Assembly (NCBI GenBank): GCA_030386875.1
Contig: CM059579.1
Span: forward strand, 18,882,484 to 18,946,483
DNA: 64,000 nt
Direction: 5' to 3'
Source: Morinoia aosen
Lineage: Eukaryota; Arthropoda; Malacostraca; Amphipoda; Talitridae
Under the pieces are notes generated by a model. It saw only the letters and a list, made by a program, of their open reading frames with translations, did no database searches and was not told where the DNA came from. Position 1 is the stretch's first letter; every line of letters starts with the position of its first letter. Of this stretch, positions 54,670 to 64,000 are shown in pieces. Made by a program: the position numbers and the translations under genes.

Positions 54670-56302
54670 TGTGAAGTTGTATTGGATGAGTGAATAAAGG
54701 TGAAGATAATTCAAAATTTTGTTTACTCTGTAGCTGTTACGGAGTGAATAACGATCGTCTTGGGTAGAAGGGTAATCGTTTACACATGAGTGAGGGCTAG
54801 CTTCTCATTTAGAATTTGAAACACGCAAAAATATTGCCATAAAAACATCACCTAAAAAACATCACCAGAACATAAGAAGATAGAGTTGCCCTTAAATGCT
54901 GGAGAAAGGAGGCGAGAAACTGGGAGAGTGTTGGTCGGCCGTGAATAATGACGAAAATGACGTTCAGACCTTTGCAGGTTGACACATTTTACTCGTTCAG
55001 TTTCTCAACGTTTCATAATTAAAAAATTTGTAATCCCTCTTTCACTTTTTATGTCACTATTCACCAAAGTTAACTGGTGGGTCACTATTTAACCAAAAGA
55101 ATGTTAATTTTGTTTATTCAGAGGAGGTTGAAAATTGAGTGATTAACTTTCGACAAGAAAGATAGCCATCATTGAAATATTTGCGAATGAGGGATTGCAT
55201 TGCTTGTTCGCATTTGAAAACGAAAAAGACCGCCTTTTAATGCCAGACGAAGAGAAGCCGCCCGTAAGACAGAGGGGGAGGAGTAGAGGAAAAGAGAAGG
55301 TGGAGTAGACAGAGACGGAGGGGGGGGGGGGAGGGGGAGGGCGGGGAGCAGGATGCTTGCGGTGATCCAGCTCGGCGTTTCTCGCTCGTCTGCTTTTGAA
55401 GAAACCAATACTATTTTTTTCCATGTAAAGATTGCTATGGTGAGCTATCCAAAAGACGTCATATTGCTGAAAATTCGCCTTACGTTGTGGAATTATGTTC
55501 TAGCAGTGAACACAGATTTAAGTTAGCCACTATTACAGCGTGGCAATTCTCACAATGAGAGGGTAGGCTGGGGGGAGGAAGGGGTGCGGGCGCAGACTTG
55601 GTGTAGCTGAGCCCGCATAGAGCTCTATTGTTTCAGGGTTTCACATTTTATTCACTCATTTTGCGACCTTCAACGTTTACAGGAAATATTTTCTCTAAAT
55701 CACTTTTTACGTCATTGTTTCACCAAAAGTTCTCAATAAAAGGACAGAATTACTTACTGGTAAAGTAATTTGAACACAATTTTGAGGATTAAAGGTCAAA
55801 ATTGAGCGTCATAGACACTCAACATAGTTTTTTTTGCAATAACTGATAAAATAACAAAAAATGTCTCACTGTGTTTTATGTTTGTCTTCACAAAATTCAA
55901 AATTGCTAGTGCATCGGGCCTTTTTTTGTTTTCATACTGGTATTCGTGGTACGTTTGTTCTATATGCGGAAGAGGGAGGAGCCGGTGTTGCGGTTGACCA
56001 GGGAGGGAGGCTACACCGAGGGTCGCTACACAGACTTCGAGTGGAGACAAAGTTTACAGAAAGCACCAGACTGTTTTTGCACGATTAAATTGGTCACAAA
56101 TGATTGTACTTGATTACTGTTTTTCACTTTTGCGATTCAATGAGGTAGAAAGCACATTCACAGATACTCAGTTCGAGTTTGGGGTTTTGGGAAAGTTTTG
56201 TTCCCTTACATTTTGAGATGTTTGACGCCGCGTTTACGCGGAGCGTCAGTTCACCTCCGCACTCTACGCACTCCACACTCCGCGAGTCCTAAGAAGGCTT
56301 TG
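54670..56302 (-). promoter_or_regulatory. 5' UTR of LINE H with tandem-like monomers
   Basis: No coding frame. Two blocks about 660 bp apart (near 54985 and 55646) share CACATTTTA, CAACGTTT, TCACTTTTTAYGTCA and CACCAAAAG stretches, so the UTR appears made of diverged monomers. Each is followed by a purine-rich plus strand (C-rich in the LINE sense), the longest a G12 run at 55320-55331. The start near 56302 is GC-rich. Confidence 0.55.
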
Positions 56303-56309
56303 CTGATAG

Positions 56310-56640
56310 CTTGTCTATTAGTACACCTCGTATAGTTTGCCTATTATTATTATGCCTCGTATGGCTTATCTATTTGTACACCTCGGATGGTTTGTCAATT
56401 AGTACTCCTAGTATAGAACTTTTGTTAGACTACTAGCACACCACGAATGGTTTGTCTATTAGTACGCCTCGTATATTTTGTCAATTAATATGCCTCGTAT
56501 GGTCTATCTACTTGTACACCTCTGACAGTCTGTCTATTAGTACACCTCGTATAGTTTGTCTATTTTTATGCCTCGTATGGCTCATCTACTTGTACACCTC
56601 GGATGGTTTGTCAATTAGTACTCATCGTATGGAACATTTG
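56310..56640 (+). repeat. Minisatellite of LINE I (28-bp unit, inverse of the J array)
   Basis: About 12 units such as TTGTCTATTAGTACACCTCG plus TATAG. H interrupted this array; three more units lie at 47330-47411. Confidence 0.85.
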
Positions 56641-56754
56641 TTTTAGGATGCCCTATATTTAAGAAACTTTTAAAAGCCAATATGTTGGCATGTATCTCAT
56701 GTGACAACTTGGAAATAAACATTTTTTCTTTCTTCTTTTTCTTTTCTTTCTTTC

Positions 56755-57545
56755 CTGCTGTTCGAAGGAGGCACTGCCTTCGCTTTGCGGCGAGTCTGGG
56801 TACAGTCCCTCACCCGGTGAGGTCCTGTACACGTTGGGCATACAAGCCCAGGCTTCTTCCCGGAAGAAGCTGCGGCTGCCTTGGCCTTACTCGCATAAGT
56901 AAGGCCATCAGCAGCATGCTGTTCGGACACACTGTCACGCACCTTCGACAGCAACTCGTCGAAGCTGGAGGTGTAAGCCTCCGGGAGCATCGCTGCCCAC
57001 TCACGGATGGCCTGAGGCAGGCCCTCAAGGAACTTGACCCGGAAGATCAAGTCCTCCGGCCCTGCCCTCAGCCGAGCGCCTAGGCGCTGCAGGTCGTCCA
57101 CATAGACGTCCACGGCCTCGCCAGCCTGAAGCTGACGGTCCGTGAAGCGCCTGTAGGCTTCCTGCCGCGACATGCCGTACTGCACCAGCAGTGTCGCCTT
57201 CACTACCTCCCACTGGGAGGCCTCCGACACCCTAAGGGCGCAGAACACCCTAGCAGCATTGCCCTCGAGCAGGAAGTCTACGACCTCCTCAGGTCCAACC
57301 TGTTCGACCTTGCACCTGCCCTCAAGGTCATCCAGCCACTCCGACACATCCACTGTGCCATCACCGCTGAACTTGGGGAGAGCGCTCCCCAATCGGTCAA
57401 TAATAGGCCCCTTAGCCTGCATCAGGATGCTGGCCAGTTGCCTAACATCAACCGTGGTGGCTGTCCCAGACGCACCACTAGTCGCCCCGGGCGACCCTGC
57501 ATCATCTCACGATGACGCAGTCCCTGCCTCACGCACCTTCGACAT
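56755..57545 (-). pseudogene. G gag, N-terminal part
   Basis: True start probably ATG 57545 (MSKVREAGTASS), followed by an in-frame TGA at 57507-57509. The long open part starts at ATG 57422. It contains LPKFSGDGTVDVSEWLDDLE, a typical start of a retrotransposon capsid domain, then FLEGLPQAIREW and a first knuckle CPTCTGPHRVRDC (CX2CX3HX4C). It is cut by LINE I after KAVPPSNS. The acidic-basic tail beyond belongs to the LINE T/C tail, not to Gag. Confidence 0.8.
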
Positions 57546-57573
57546 AAGGCAAGGCAAAAAAGCCTAGATAGCT

Positions 57574-58210
57574 TGTTGTGGGATGTGCAGATCCCGAGAC
57601 CCAAGGTCTCAAAGCCGAGCTCCCAGAGCTCGGATCGACCTCCTAACCTCCCCTGCAGCCGACACCAGACAGACACCTGAGCTCGCGTGTCAGAGGACAC
57701 ACCCAGTGTGAACACACGCTGCCGTGAAACGAACACACTTCACGGCAGAATGGAAGCACACACTAGCTTCAAGCTAGTGTGTTGTGACTGAACGACACTC
57801 AGATACACAGGCCCACAACACGCCTGCAGGTCCTACCTGCTTGTGTCTAGGCACAAGAAAGAAAACACAACACAAGTATCTCGCAAGGATACTTCAAGAG
57901 CGAAACCGGAAGCTCAAACACGCTCAACCTCACTCGCCAGCAACAGACGCAATAATCCCGAAGGCCGGCGCTCAGACCGACGATCCACACGTCAGGAAAT
58001 AGATCCAACAAAATATCTTCTGCCACTCAAACGGAACAGCTTACAGCTTAAATACGTCGCATGTGTCATTCTAAACAGAATAAACACATTGGAACACCAA
58101 AGCGTCCGTGAACACAAAATAAGATGTGTACACAAAGCAACCCGCCGACAGGTACCGCCCTGTGATTGGTCGCGCGTAGGAATACATGCCTGGCGTAGCA
58201 ATACTCCACA
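57574..58210 (-). repeat. 5' LTR of G
   Basis: 637 bp, ends as in the other copy. The gag ATG at 57545 follows after only 28 bp of leader, and I see no clear TGG-type primer-binding site there. Confidence 0.9.
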
Positions 58211-58275
58211 AATAGAAAAAATATACGAGGCGTACTAAAGACAAACCATACGTGACGTGCTAATAGTCTAACTCT

Positions 58276-60612
58276 GTCAAGGGTAGTTGAATGAGAAATG
58301 ATGAATATTGTCTCTTGGATATTTTATATTCCAAGAGATTCCGGTGCAGCGCTTCTTGCCTTTTTCCTACTTCGATAATTTCAACTAAGAGCTTGGGAGT
58401 TTCGAAGAATTTTTTAGTATTTTCGAATTATTTATGAGATAATCGAAGTAAGAAAAATGCAAAAAACGCTACACCGTACTAGATTGAAACACCACCGTAA
58501 ATGACAATCAAGTATTGAGAAAAAGATAGTCTCGAAATTATTTGTAAAGAACATCGCGCAACACAGCACGCACATCTAGAAATGCGTAAACAAACTTACA
58601 CTCAAAAATGAAATGCATGGCTTGTTCGGCATGCAAATATAGAGATAATTTTTGCACGAGCGCTTTATTTCATTTGTCTGTTTATACTTTTAATTTCTTC
58701 TGATCACAGAAATGCCCTTCGGGGTCGTGATAGATCGATTTATAAATCGTTAAGCAAGCGCAATCAATTTGTTTATTTCTGAAATTTGGGGCAGTGTTAA
58801 CTGATCGCAGAGCTTTAGGTAAAATGTAATGTGTCTTGAGGTTTTGCTTTTTATGCAAAAAGTAGAAATAGAAACCTATATATGTACATGTTCGCATATA
58901 TGTGTGCGAAACGTGTGCATGTTTTCACTGATACATAGACATTTATGTTTGCGTGCGCACACATACATACTCACGCACACACACACACACACACATATTC
59001 ATATATATACGTATTGAAAATGAACATAAGAAAAATGCTAATAGACATGAAAAATAATCTTGCTCTTTCAATATTTAAAATGACAGCCAATGCTCTGATG
59101 AATCGTAAGAAATAACCTGAGGAAAGATAAGGAATAGAAAAGGACTTCGAAAAACGTATAAATGGAATGGTTTTTCAGTTTCCTAAAGGAAATTTTAAGA
59201 AAACTCAAGTTACCGTCGAGGAACAACAACAACAAAAAAAACATATCATATCTTCAATATATCATATCATATATCATATCTTCTCGATACTCTCTGCAAC
59301 ATCATGCGGACATGGGTACATGGGATAAAATGGAGATACAGTGTAAGCCAGTTACCACTCATGATTGACAAATATCTACAAAATTTTGGCAGAAATGCGC
59401 AAACAAACATATACTCAACATCAAAATTTATAGCTTGTACAACATACGGACAGAAAGATAATTTTACCACGATTCATTCGCTCAAATTGCGATTAATTTC
59501 ATCAATTGTATTTGTCATTAATCCGATTCACAGAGACGCCCTCTGGGGAAGTGAGAGATCTATTTTTGAATCATTTCGCTAGTGCAATAAAATTAATTTT
59601 CCGGATGGTTTTTGTGTAAAGAAATGAAATAGAAACATGTATATCTATTTATGTAGATATATATATACACCTACATACGTACACACACATATTAATATAT
59701 ATACTTATTGAGAATGAAACATAAGAAAAAAAAACATATATAAAATAAAAAGATAGAAACAACCTACCATCTATTACACCGATAATGACAGTTGAGCTCA
59801 GTGTAATCCTAAGAAATTATTCGAAAAAAAAAACTAAAAGGAAAAGAAGGCTTCGAAAAACGTAAAATAAACTGGTTTTTAGTTTCTTCATAGATATTTT
59901 TAAGAAAACTCGGGTTACAGTCAAGAAACAACACAACTCTTCAGCGTTATACGGAAATGTGCACATGGGATAAAATGGAGTAACATTGTAGCCGGATATC
60001 ACATATGAGTGGAGAATATTTACAAAATTTGGCCCAAATAGGTAGATTAAGCTTTGGTCCAAAGTGATAATTTTGATTACAGAAATTAACAGTTTTTTCC
60101 GATTTTAAAGTTTAGTGCTAGTGTGCACTGAACGCACGGAAAAATATAAAAAGACTTAATGAAAATGCTTAAATTACCCCCTCCCCCCAGCTCAGCCGAA
60201 ATCGATTGAAAACATCTTCGAGAATGATTTTGAAATAGCGAGACAACGTTAGCCAAAATTTAATTCATTATAAACTTTGCACAACCCTCACATCTATAGA
60301 CATGTATATTGGTGTACACATAAAATGTACTTTAGAGTATGTTTTCCATACGGATGTTAAACATTAATACAGAAAATAGAAAAAATAACAAAATAAAGAT
60401 GAGGAAATACTCCTAATTATGGAAAAAACGTTCGTTCTGCTGTATTGAACTCACGGCTGGGGTGCTCATTATTGTCGACAGAAATAGTTAAGATGAATAT
60501 ACGAATGGCTTAGCAAACGTAAAATGAAATAGTTTCTAATTTTCTAACAGAAAATTTCAGGAAAATTAAAATTTCTGGTAGATGGGAAATTCACACCGAA
60601 ATGCTGCAGGCC
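58276..60612 (-). other. 3' UTR monomers of LINE J
   Basis: At least three diverged tandem blocks. One shared stretch (CTTAGCAAACGTAAAAT or CTTCGAAAAACGTAAAAT, then a TTTTAAGAAAACT-like part) recurs near 60500, 59850 and 59145, that is every 0.65-0.7 kb. A second shared stretch (AAATGCGYAAACAAAC) recurs at 58577 and 59394. Inter-block identity is moderate. Non-coding. Confidence 0.65.
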
Positions 60613-60880
60613 CTATGACAGAGATGCAAAATGACGTGACACATTTACTCTAAATTCTTTTACATATTTAGAGTTTTTGATATGCTGGGGAAGCTTGTTC
60701 CACAAAAAAGCTCCAGAAACTAAGAGAGTTTTTTGTCCCATGTTAGATGAACGGTAACTGACTAAAACATCATTCCTCCGATTTGGTTTTTTGTTTGGGA
60801 TATTAGATGGAAAAAATTTTACCACCTCTGCATTACTTTGGGATTTAAGGGGGAAACACTGGTAAAATCTGTGGTCGATA
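60613..60880 (-). pseudogene. LINE J ORF2 C-terminus
   Basis: Reads RFYQCFPLKSQSNAEVVKF, then NKKPNRRNDVLVSYRSSNMG and GAFLWNKLP, ending ...SRHFASLS-stop. It aligns with the end of LINE H ORF2 (SNAEIVRFHPP, NVLVNYRSSHLG, LLWNKLP). No RT core remains. It fixes the LINE orientation of J and its 3' UTR. Confidence 0.85.
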
Positions 60881-62981
60881 TTAAATGTACAGATATTTTA
60901 CGACTACTTCAGTGTTAACAGACATACACAAAAAATTAAGATACATTTATATTACGTAAGCTTGGTATTTACTAATTTAAACGAAGCAAAACTTAATCTT
61001 TTGATTAAAATATTCTTTCATATGCATCCTCAAAATATCCAACGATTATGAGAAGTACGAGTGCAAACTCTGAGCGATTCCGACATAAAAATGAAAAGAA
61101 AAACCCCTAGCCATAAACTACGGCAGTGTCTGTTGTGAAACAATATTCGGGTGTCTCAGTCGGTGGTACGTAGAGGTAAACTTAACAAAAATGTTATTCA
61201 TTTTTTATAAGACAACTAGAAGAACGACTCGGCGGCGGAACAATGGATCTTCTCAATTGGAAAATAAAAACGTGCCTGTTTACATGTCTTGAAACTCGAA
61301 TGGCTAAATTATTAAATATTTGCAATGGTCATTACAGCCGACATTTAAAATAGGCTGCCTCTAGTCAAACGATTGGCAAGTGAACACAACTAGTCTCTTC
61401 ACAGGCGACGATATGGAGCATTCTAACATCCCCCTTTGCCGTACGAAACATATTTCTGTTCAACCTTTACAATAATTTCAGAGGGTTTAAATACTTGGTG
61501 GTATGTAGGATACAACATTATGAAATTATTCTTAACAGTAGGTAGTGAGAAATGAAGGACACCAGTGTTGCCTTTAAAACTTTCCCTTTGAACAATTAGT
61601 TTTTCTACCCTTTTCAGTAAATCGATCATTGTAATGTTGTTATTCAACTGATTTCCAAAAACTTAAAATATTTGAGAAGGGAATGGAGTTGACTACAATT
61701 TGAAACACAGACAATGTAAATATGTTAATTTAAAGCGGAAATATATAATCAATTAAAAAGTCGGGGACATTCTTGTGGGGCACCCGCTATAGCGTTGATT
61801 GTTCTTATGCAATAAAAGGGCAAGTATCCCCTTAAACAAATAAATAAATTGGTTTAGGTAATTCCTGTGCGTAATCCCTCCTATGTTATTACAATGGAAA
61901 TTTGAGATTTAAAACTTAAGGGCTACTGTTCGAACATAAATTTCAAGTACAGAAGAACTTCAAGGGAACAATAACAAGTCGTTTCCCGAGATGCGCAAAA
62001 AGGGAAACAGCACCCAAGTTAGGCATATCTTGAGGATTCCAACAGTACGCACAGCAGCGTCCTCTGTACTATTTTTATTATTAAATTCCTTTAAAACGGA
62101 GACCGAAGATTTACTTTAACGAAATTTTAGTTTTAAAACGAAACTCCTTAAAAATAGAAGACAACCAATGGACGTATCCGGTCATCAGCACGGTACTCCG
62201 GTAGGAAGTTTTAGTGGCGGTCTGAGTAGATAGAAACAGAGTTTTAAGATGTCTGGTCGCCGACTAGCTGAATATCGTATCTTATTGCAAGATTGCATAT
62301 AGCACTAAGATTTTAACAATTAATTGACAATTAATTACCATGAATAATAAGTGCCTGTTTACCGGGTCGAGGAGTTAAAGTCGCAGAAAGAGACTGCTTT
62401 TTACGCAAGAGAAATAAGTTAGAGGTGCCAGACCGACTTTTATTATAAGGGTGACATGCTGCCCAAGCAGAGTAAGCTCAAAGATGATTTAATTAGTGAA
62501 CGCCAGTGCGTCACGAGTAATGTTAATTTAAGCGATTTTAGGTTAATGCAGGTCTGGTAGAAGCTCAAACATGCTTAATTATAGAAAGTTAAATTTAAAC
62601 AAAAAACGAGAAGAAAAGAAAGAACTAATTTCAACAGTTTCAAATTCTTGTCTGTCAACTATGACAGGCCATCTGAAAGAAACTTTTTCTTCCACAAAGC
62701 CGCCATCAGAAATACGGAAGGTTTTCAACAGGAAATTTCATCGAACAAATAAAATTGGCTGTCCGTCTTTGTTGGTTGGTCTGTCTCCTTTTCACGCTCT
62801 TCAAGATGCTTAATGACTGTATCTGTGATGCGAGTTTCACCAGTGCACAAGTACTAGAATATTTTAATCGCGGGTACTATTAGGTTGGATATATTTCTTT
62901 ATGATCCACATCTGGAGAATTCGTATATAGTTAATATTAAATCCCATCATTTATCACGGGTCGAGTACACAATTTTATATA
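60881..62981. other. 2.1 kb with nothing recognised
   Basis: AT-rich, with short ORFs only (74 codons minus at 61423-61647, 80 codons plus at 62571-62813). They show no known motif and no good context. No repeat shared with the rest of the window was noticed. Confidence 0.5.
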
Positions 62982-63601
62982 CTGAGTGTTTCAGAACACG
63001 AGGTACAAATTGCACACCAAGTAGAAAATGGCTAAATAAACCCTTTTAATTCCATGAAATTTTCCCCCAAAAATCGGGGTCGTGAGATATTAGTTGTTTA
63101 TTGTTTTAAATCAGGAAATTTAATGGCACAATTACTCGTAATATTTATTTTGAATTTTCTTTACAAAATTGTTCAAAATGTGTTCCACCTACATCAATGC
63201 ACTTTTCGTATGTTAGCCTTAACGACTGCCGGATTTTAGGAAACTAGTCTAGCATTTAGGTATCTCACCAGCAGCCACTGCAATTATTCTGGTCACAAGA
63301 TCTTCCTCAGACTCAATGAGTGTAGCATAGACAAGGCTCTTCACGTGTCCCCAAAAAATGAAATCGAATGGAGTCATGTAAGGAGATCTAGGAGGTCATG
63401 CAACTGAAAGATTTCGCCCGATCAACGTAAATTCAAATAAATATTGCTAGTAATTTAGTCATCAAATTTCCTCCTTTAAAACAATAAACGGCTAATATCT
63501 CAAGGTCTCTTTCTTCGGAAAATTTCATTGTAGAAAAAATTTTTATTCGGACATCTTCTACTTGGTGGGCAACTTTTTGCCTCTTATTCTGAAATACCCT
63601 G
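62982..63601 (-). mobile_element. Tc1/mariner-type remnant with long inverted repeats
   Basis: Flanked by TA (62980-62981, 63602-63603). The ends, CTGAGTGTTTCAGAA and (complement) CAGGGTATTTCAGAA, extend into imperfect inverted repeats of roughly 180-190 bp that share CACCAAGTAGAA, TGAAATTTTCC and GAGATATTAG...GTTTATTGTTTTAAA. Between them is a decayed transposase end. Confidence 0.8.
63236..63415 (-). pseudogene. Mariner-type transposase C-terminal fragment
   Basis: On minus, about 55 codons read RSPYMTPFDFIFWGHVKSLV, then ESEEDLVTRIIAVAAGEIP before a stop. This is the typical end of insect mariner relatives (PDLTPLDFFLWG..K..VY). Two of the consensus residues are changed. Everything upstream is missing. 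Confidence 0.75.
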
Positions 63602-63603
63602 TA

Positions 63604-64000
63604 TATTACTGACAAGTGTCTTCTGAGTAGGTAAAGTAGGCCCTGCCTACACAGAGAAGCATAGATATGGATCCACAGTTTTTTTATTATTAAGTAAACA
63701 CTCATTCACTGAAATTATAGTAGTTAATTCAATGATTATGCTCAAAATCCACAAAATGATACACATGTAGATAAAGTAGGCAAGATTTGCACACTGCCTC
63801 TTATTCTCTGTGTCTACACTATGCAGGGTAACAGTGCAGAAAAGGTGTTATATTATTGCTCAACACTATTTTATATCTCGGCTATAATAGGCAAAAGTTG
63901 TTTTGCTTTCGTCGCAGGGGACTGAAGTTTTCGGAACGTTTTGTTTACGAATAAAAGTCATTTTTAGCGTCTTTGCGTGTAATATGATACTATCTCTTAT
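63604..64000. other. Right end of the window, nothing recognised
   Basis: No ORF or shared repeat. AT-rich. Confidence 0.5.

Larger units (their letters stand above)
47412..56302 (-). mobile_element. H: full-length LINE with an OTU domain, 8.9 kb
   Basis: Bounded by the 7-bp duplication CTGATAG (47405-47411, 56303-56309), which lies within the minisatellite of I. On minus: 5' UTR 56302-54670, ORF1, ORF2 with OTU-endonuclease-RT, a 3' UTR of 1.8 kb and the end GGAAATAAAC plus a 30-bp T/C tail. The RT C-terminal region and endonuclease place it near the CR1/L2/Daphne group by eye. It carries two nonsense codons and two indels at A runs. Confidence 0.85.
46218..56754 (+). mobile_element. I: 5'-truncated LINE copy of the J type, inverted, split by H
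   Basis: The segment 46222-47262 is the reverse complement of 59270-60260 and part of 58260-58300. Then comes minisatellite (47330-47411), LINE H, minisatellite (56310-56640), and the unique 3' end (56640-56720), reverse complement of 41657-41737. It finishes GGAAATAAAC plus a 34-bp T/C tail. No coding part of its own remains. It lacks about 0.96 kb (one monomer) present in J. Confidence 0.75.
42112..58210 (-). mobile_element. G: decayed LTR retrotransposon inserted in the J minisatellite
   Basis: LTRs 42112-42747 (636 bp) and 57574-58210 (637 bp), TG...CA ends, 5-bp duplication AATAG (42107-42111, 58211-58215). Gag is at right, pol at left. About 10.5 kb inside (46218-56754) is LINE I with LINE H. 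Pol has a gypsy-like DYR[stop]LN RT motif and a WLRP..SFLKR block seen in a divergent gypsy-like lineage. Lineage not certain; BEL/Pao is less likely. Confidence 0.85.
41657..60880 (-). mobile_element. J: 5'-truncated LINE (CR1/L2-like), split by LTR element G
   Basis: Remaining parts are 58211-60880 and 41657-42111. From right to left: the last 85-90 codons of ORF2 (to 60613), a 3' UTR of at least three diverged monomers, the 28-bp minisatellite, a unique stretch, and the end GGAAATAAAC (AATAAA complement at 41659-41664) with a T-rich tail that E invaded. I (inside G) is a second copy of the same 3' UTR in inverse orientation. Confidence 0.75.

Noticed and set aside
61423-62813. 74- and 80-codon ORFs in the right end
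   Set aside because: No motif, signal peptide or conservation that can be seen; within chance for AT-rich DNA.
1-64000. tRNA, rRNA or host protein-coding genes
   Set aside because: None could be supported; every coding signal found belongs to a transposable element.

Overview
This is eukaryotic, probably arthropod (insect-like), genomic DNA made almost entirely of nested transposable elements. There is no operon structure, no host gene that I can recognise, and AT-rich non-coding DNA between elements. The arthropod call rests on the element families (mag-like and CsRn1/Kabuki-like Ty3/gypsy elements, PIF/Harbinger with a MADF partner, Tc1/mariner relatives with an insect-type N-terminal domain, a CR1/L2-like LINE) and on TATA plus TCAKTY-type initiators. 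The species cannot be told from the sequence. Element letters below are mine.

Left part (1-14862): Ty3/gypsy element A (minus) runs off the left edge with an unbroken gag-pol frame. LTR element B (4057-11695, plus, 313-bp LTRs, TSD GCCA) is inserted exactly between A's LTR and its primer-binding site. B keeps Gag, a canonical -1 frameshift heptamer and a small pol remnant, but has no protease, RT, RNase H or integrase. A long LTR (D0) related to the D/E family follows.

Middle (14863-41652): two CsRn1/Kabuki-like minus-strand elements. D1 (14863-24979) is decayed, and its 3' LTR carries a complete PIF/Harbinger transposon whose transposase and MADF genes lie on opposite strands with mutually interlocking exons. 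E (25370-41652) is less decayed and holds four insertions: a 1.57-kb solo LTR (K), a 579-bp deleted Tc1/mariner element, a fragment of another CsRn1-like element (F), and a young, nearly intact mag-type element C (33876-38617, TSD ATAAG) that splits E's gag.

Right part (41657-60880): a four-level nest. LINE copy J (minus) contains LTR element G (42112-58210, TSD AATAG). G contains an inverted, 5'-truncated copy of the J-type LINE (I, plus), and I contains a full-length LINE H (47412-56302, minus, TSD CTGATAG). H encodes ORF1, then an OTU cysteine-protease-like domain fused upstream of endonuclease and reverse transcriptase. All three LINE copies end in AAATAAAC followed by a T/C-rich tail rather than poly(A), and their UTRs are built of about 0.65-0.8-kb tandem monomers plus, in J and I, a 28-bp minisatellite. 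The last 3 kb is mostly unannotatable, with one Tc1/mariner remnant bearing long inverted repeats.

Functionally, only A, C and the Gag of B look capable of making proteins today. Most interesting are the interlocked Harbinger genes, the gag-only frameshifting element B with two evenly spaced promoter-like modules, and the OTU-bearing LINE with a pyrimidine tail.
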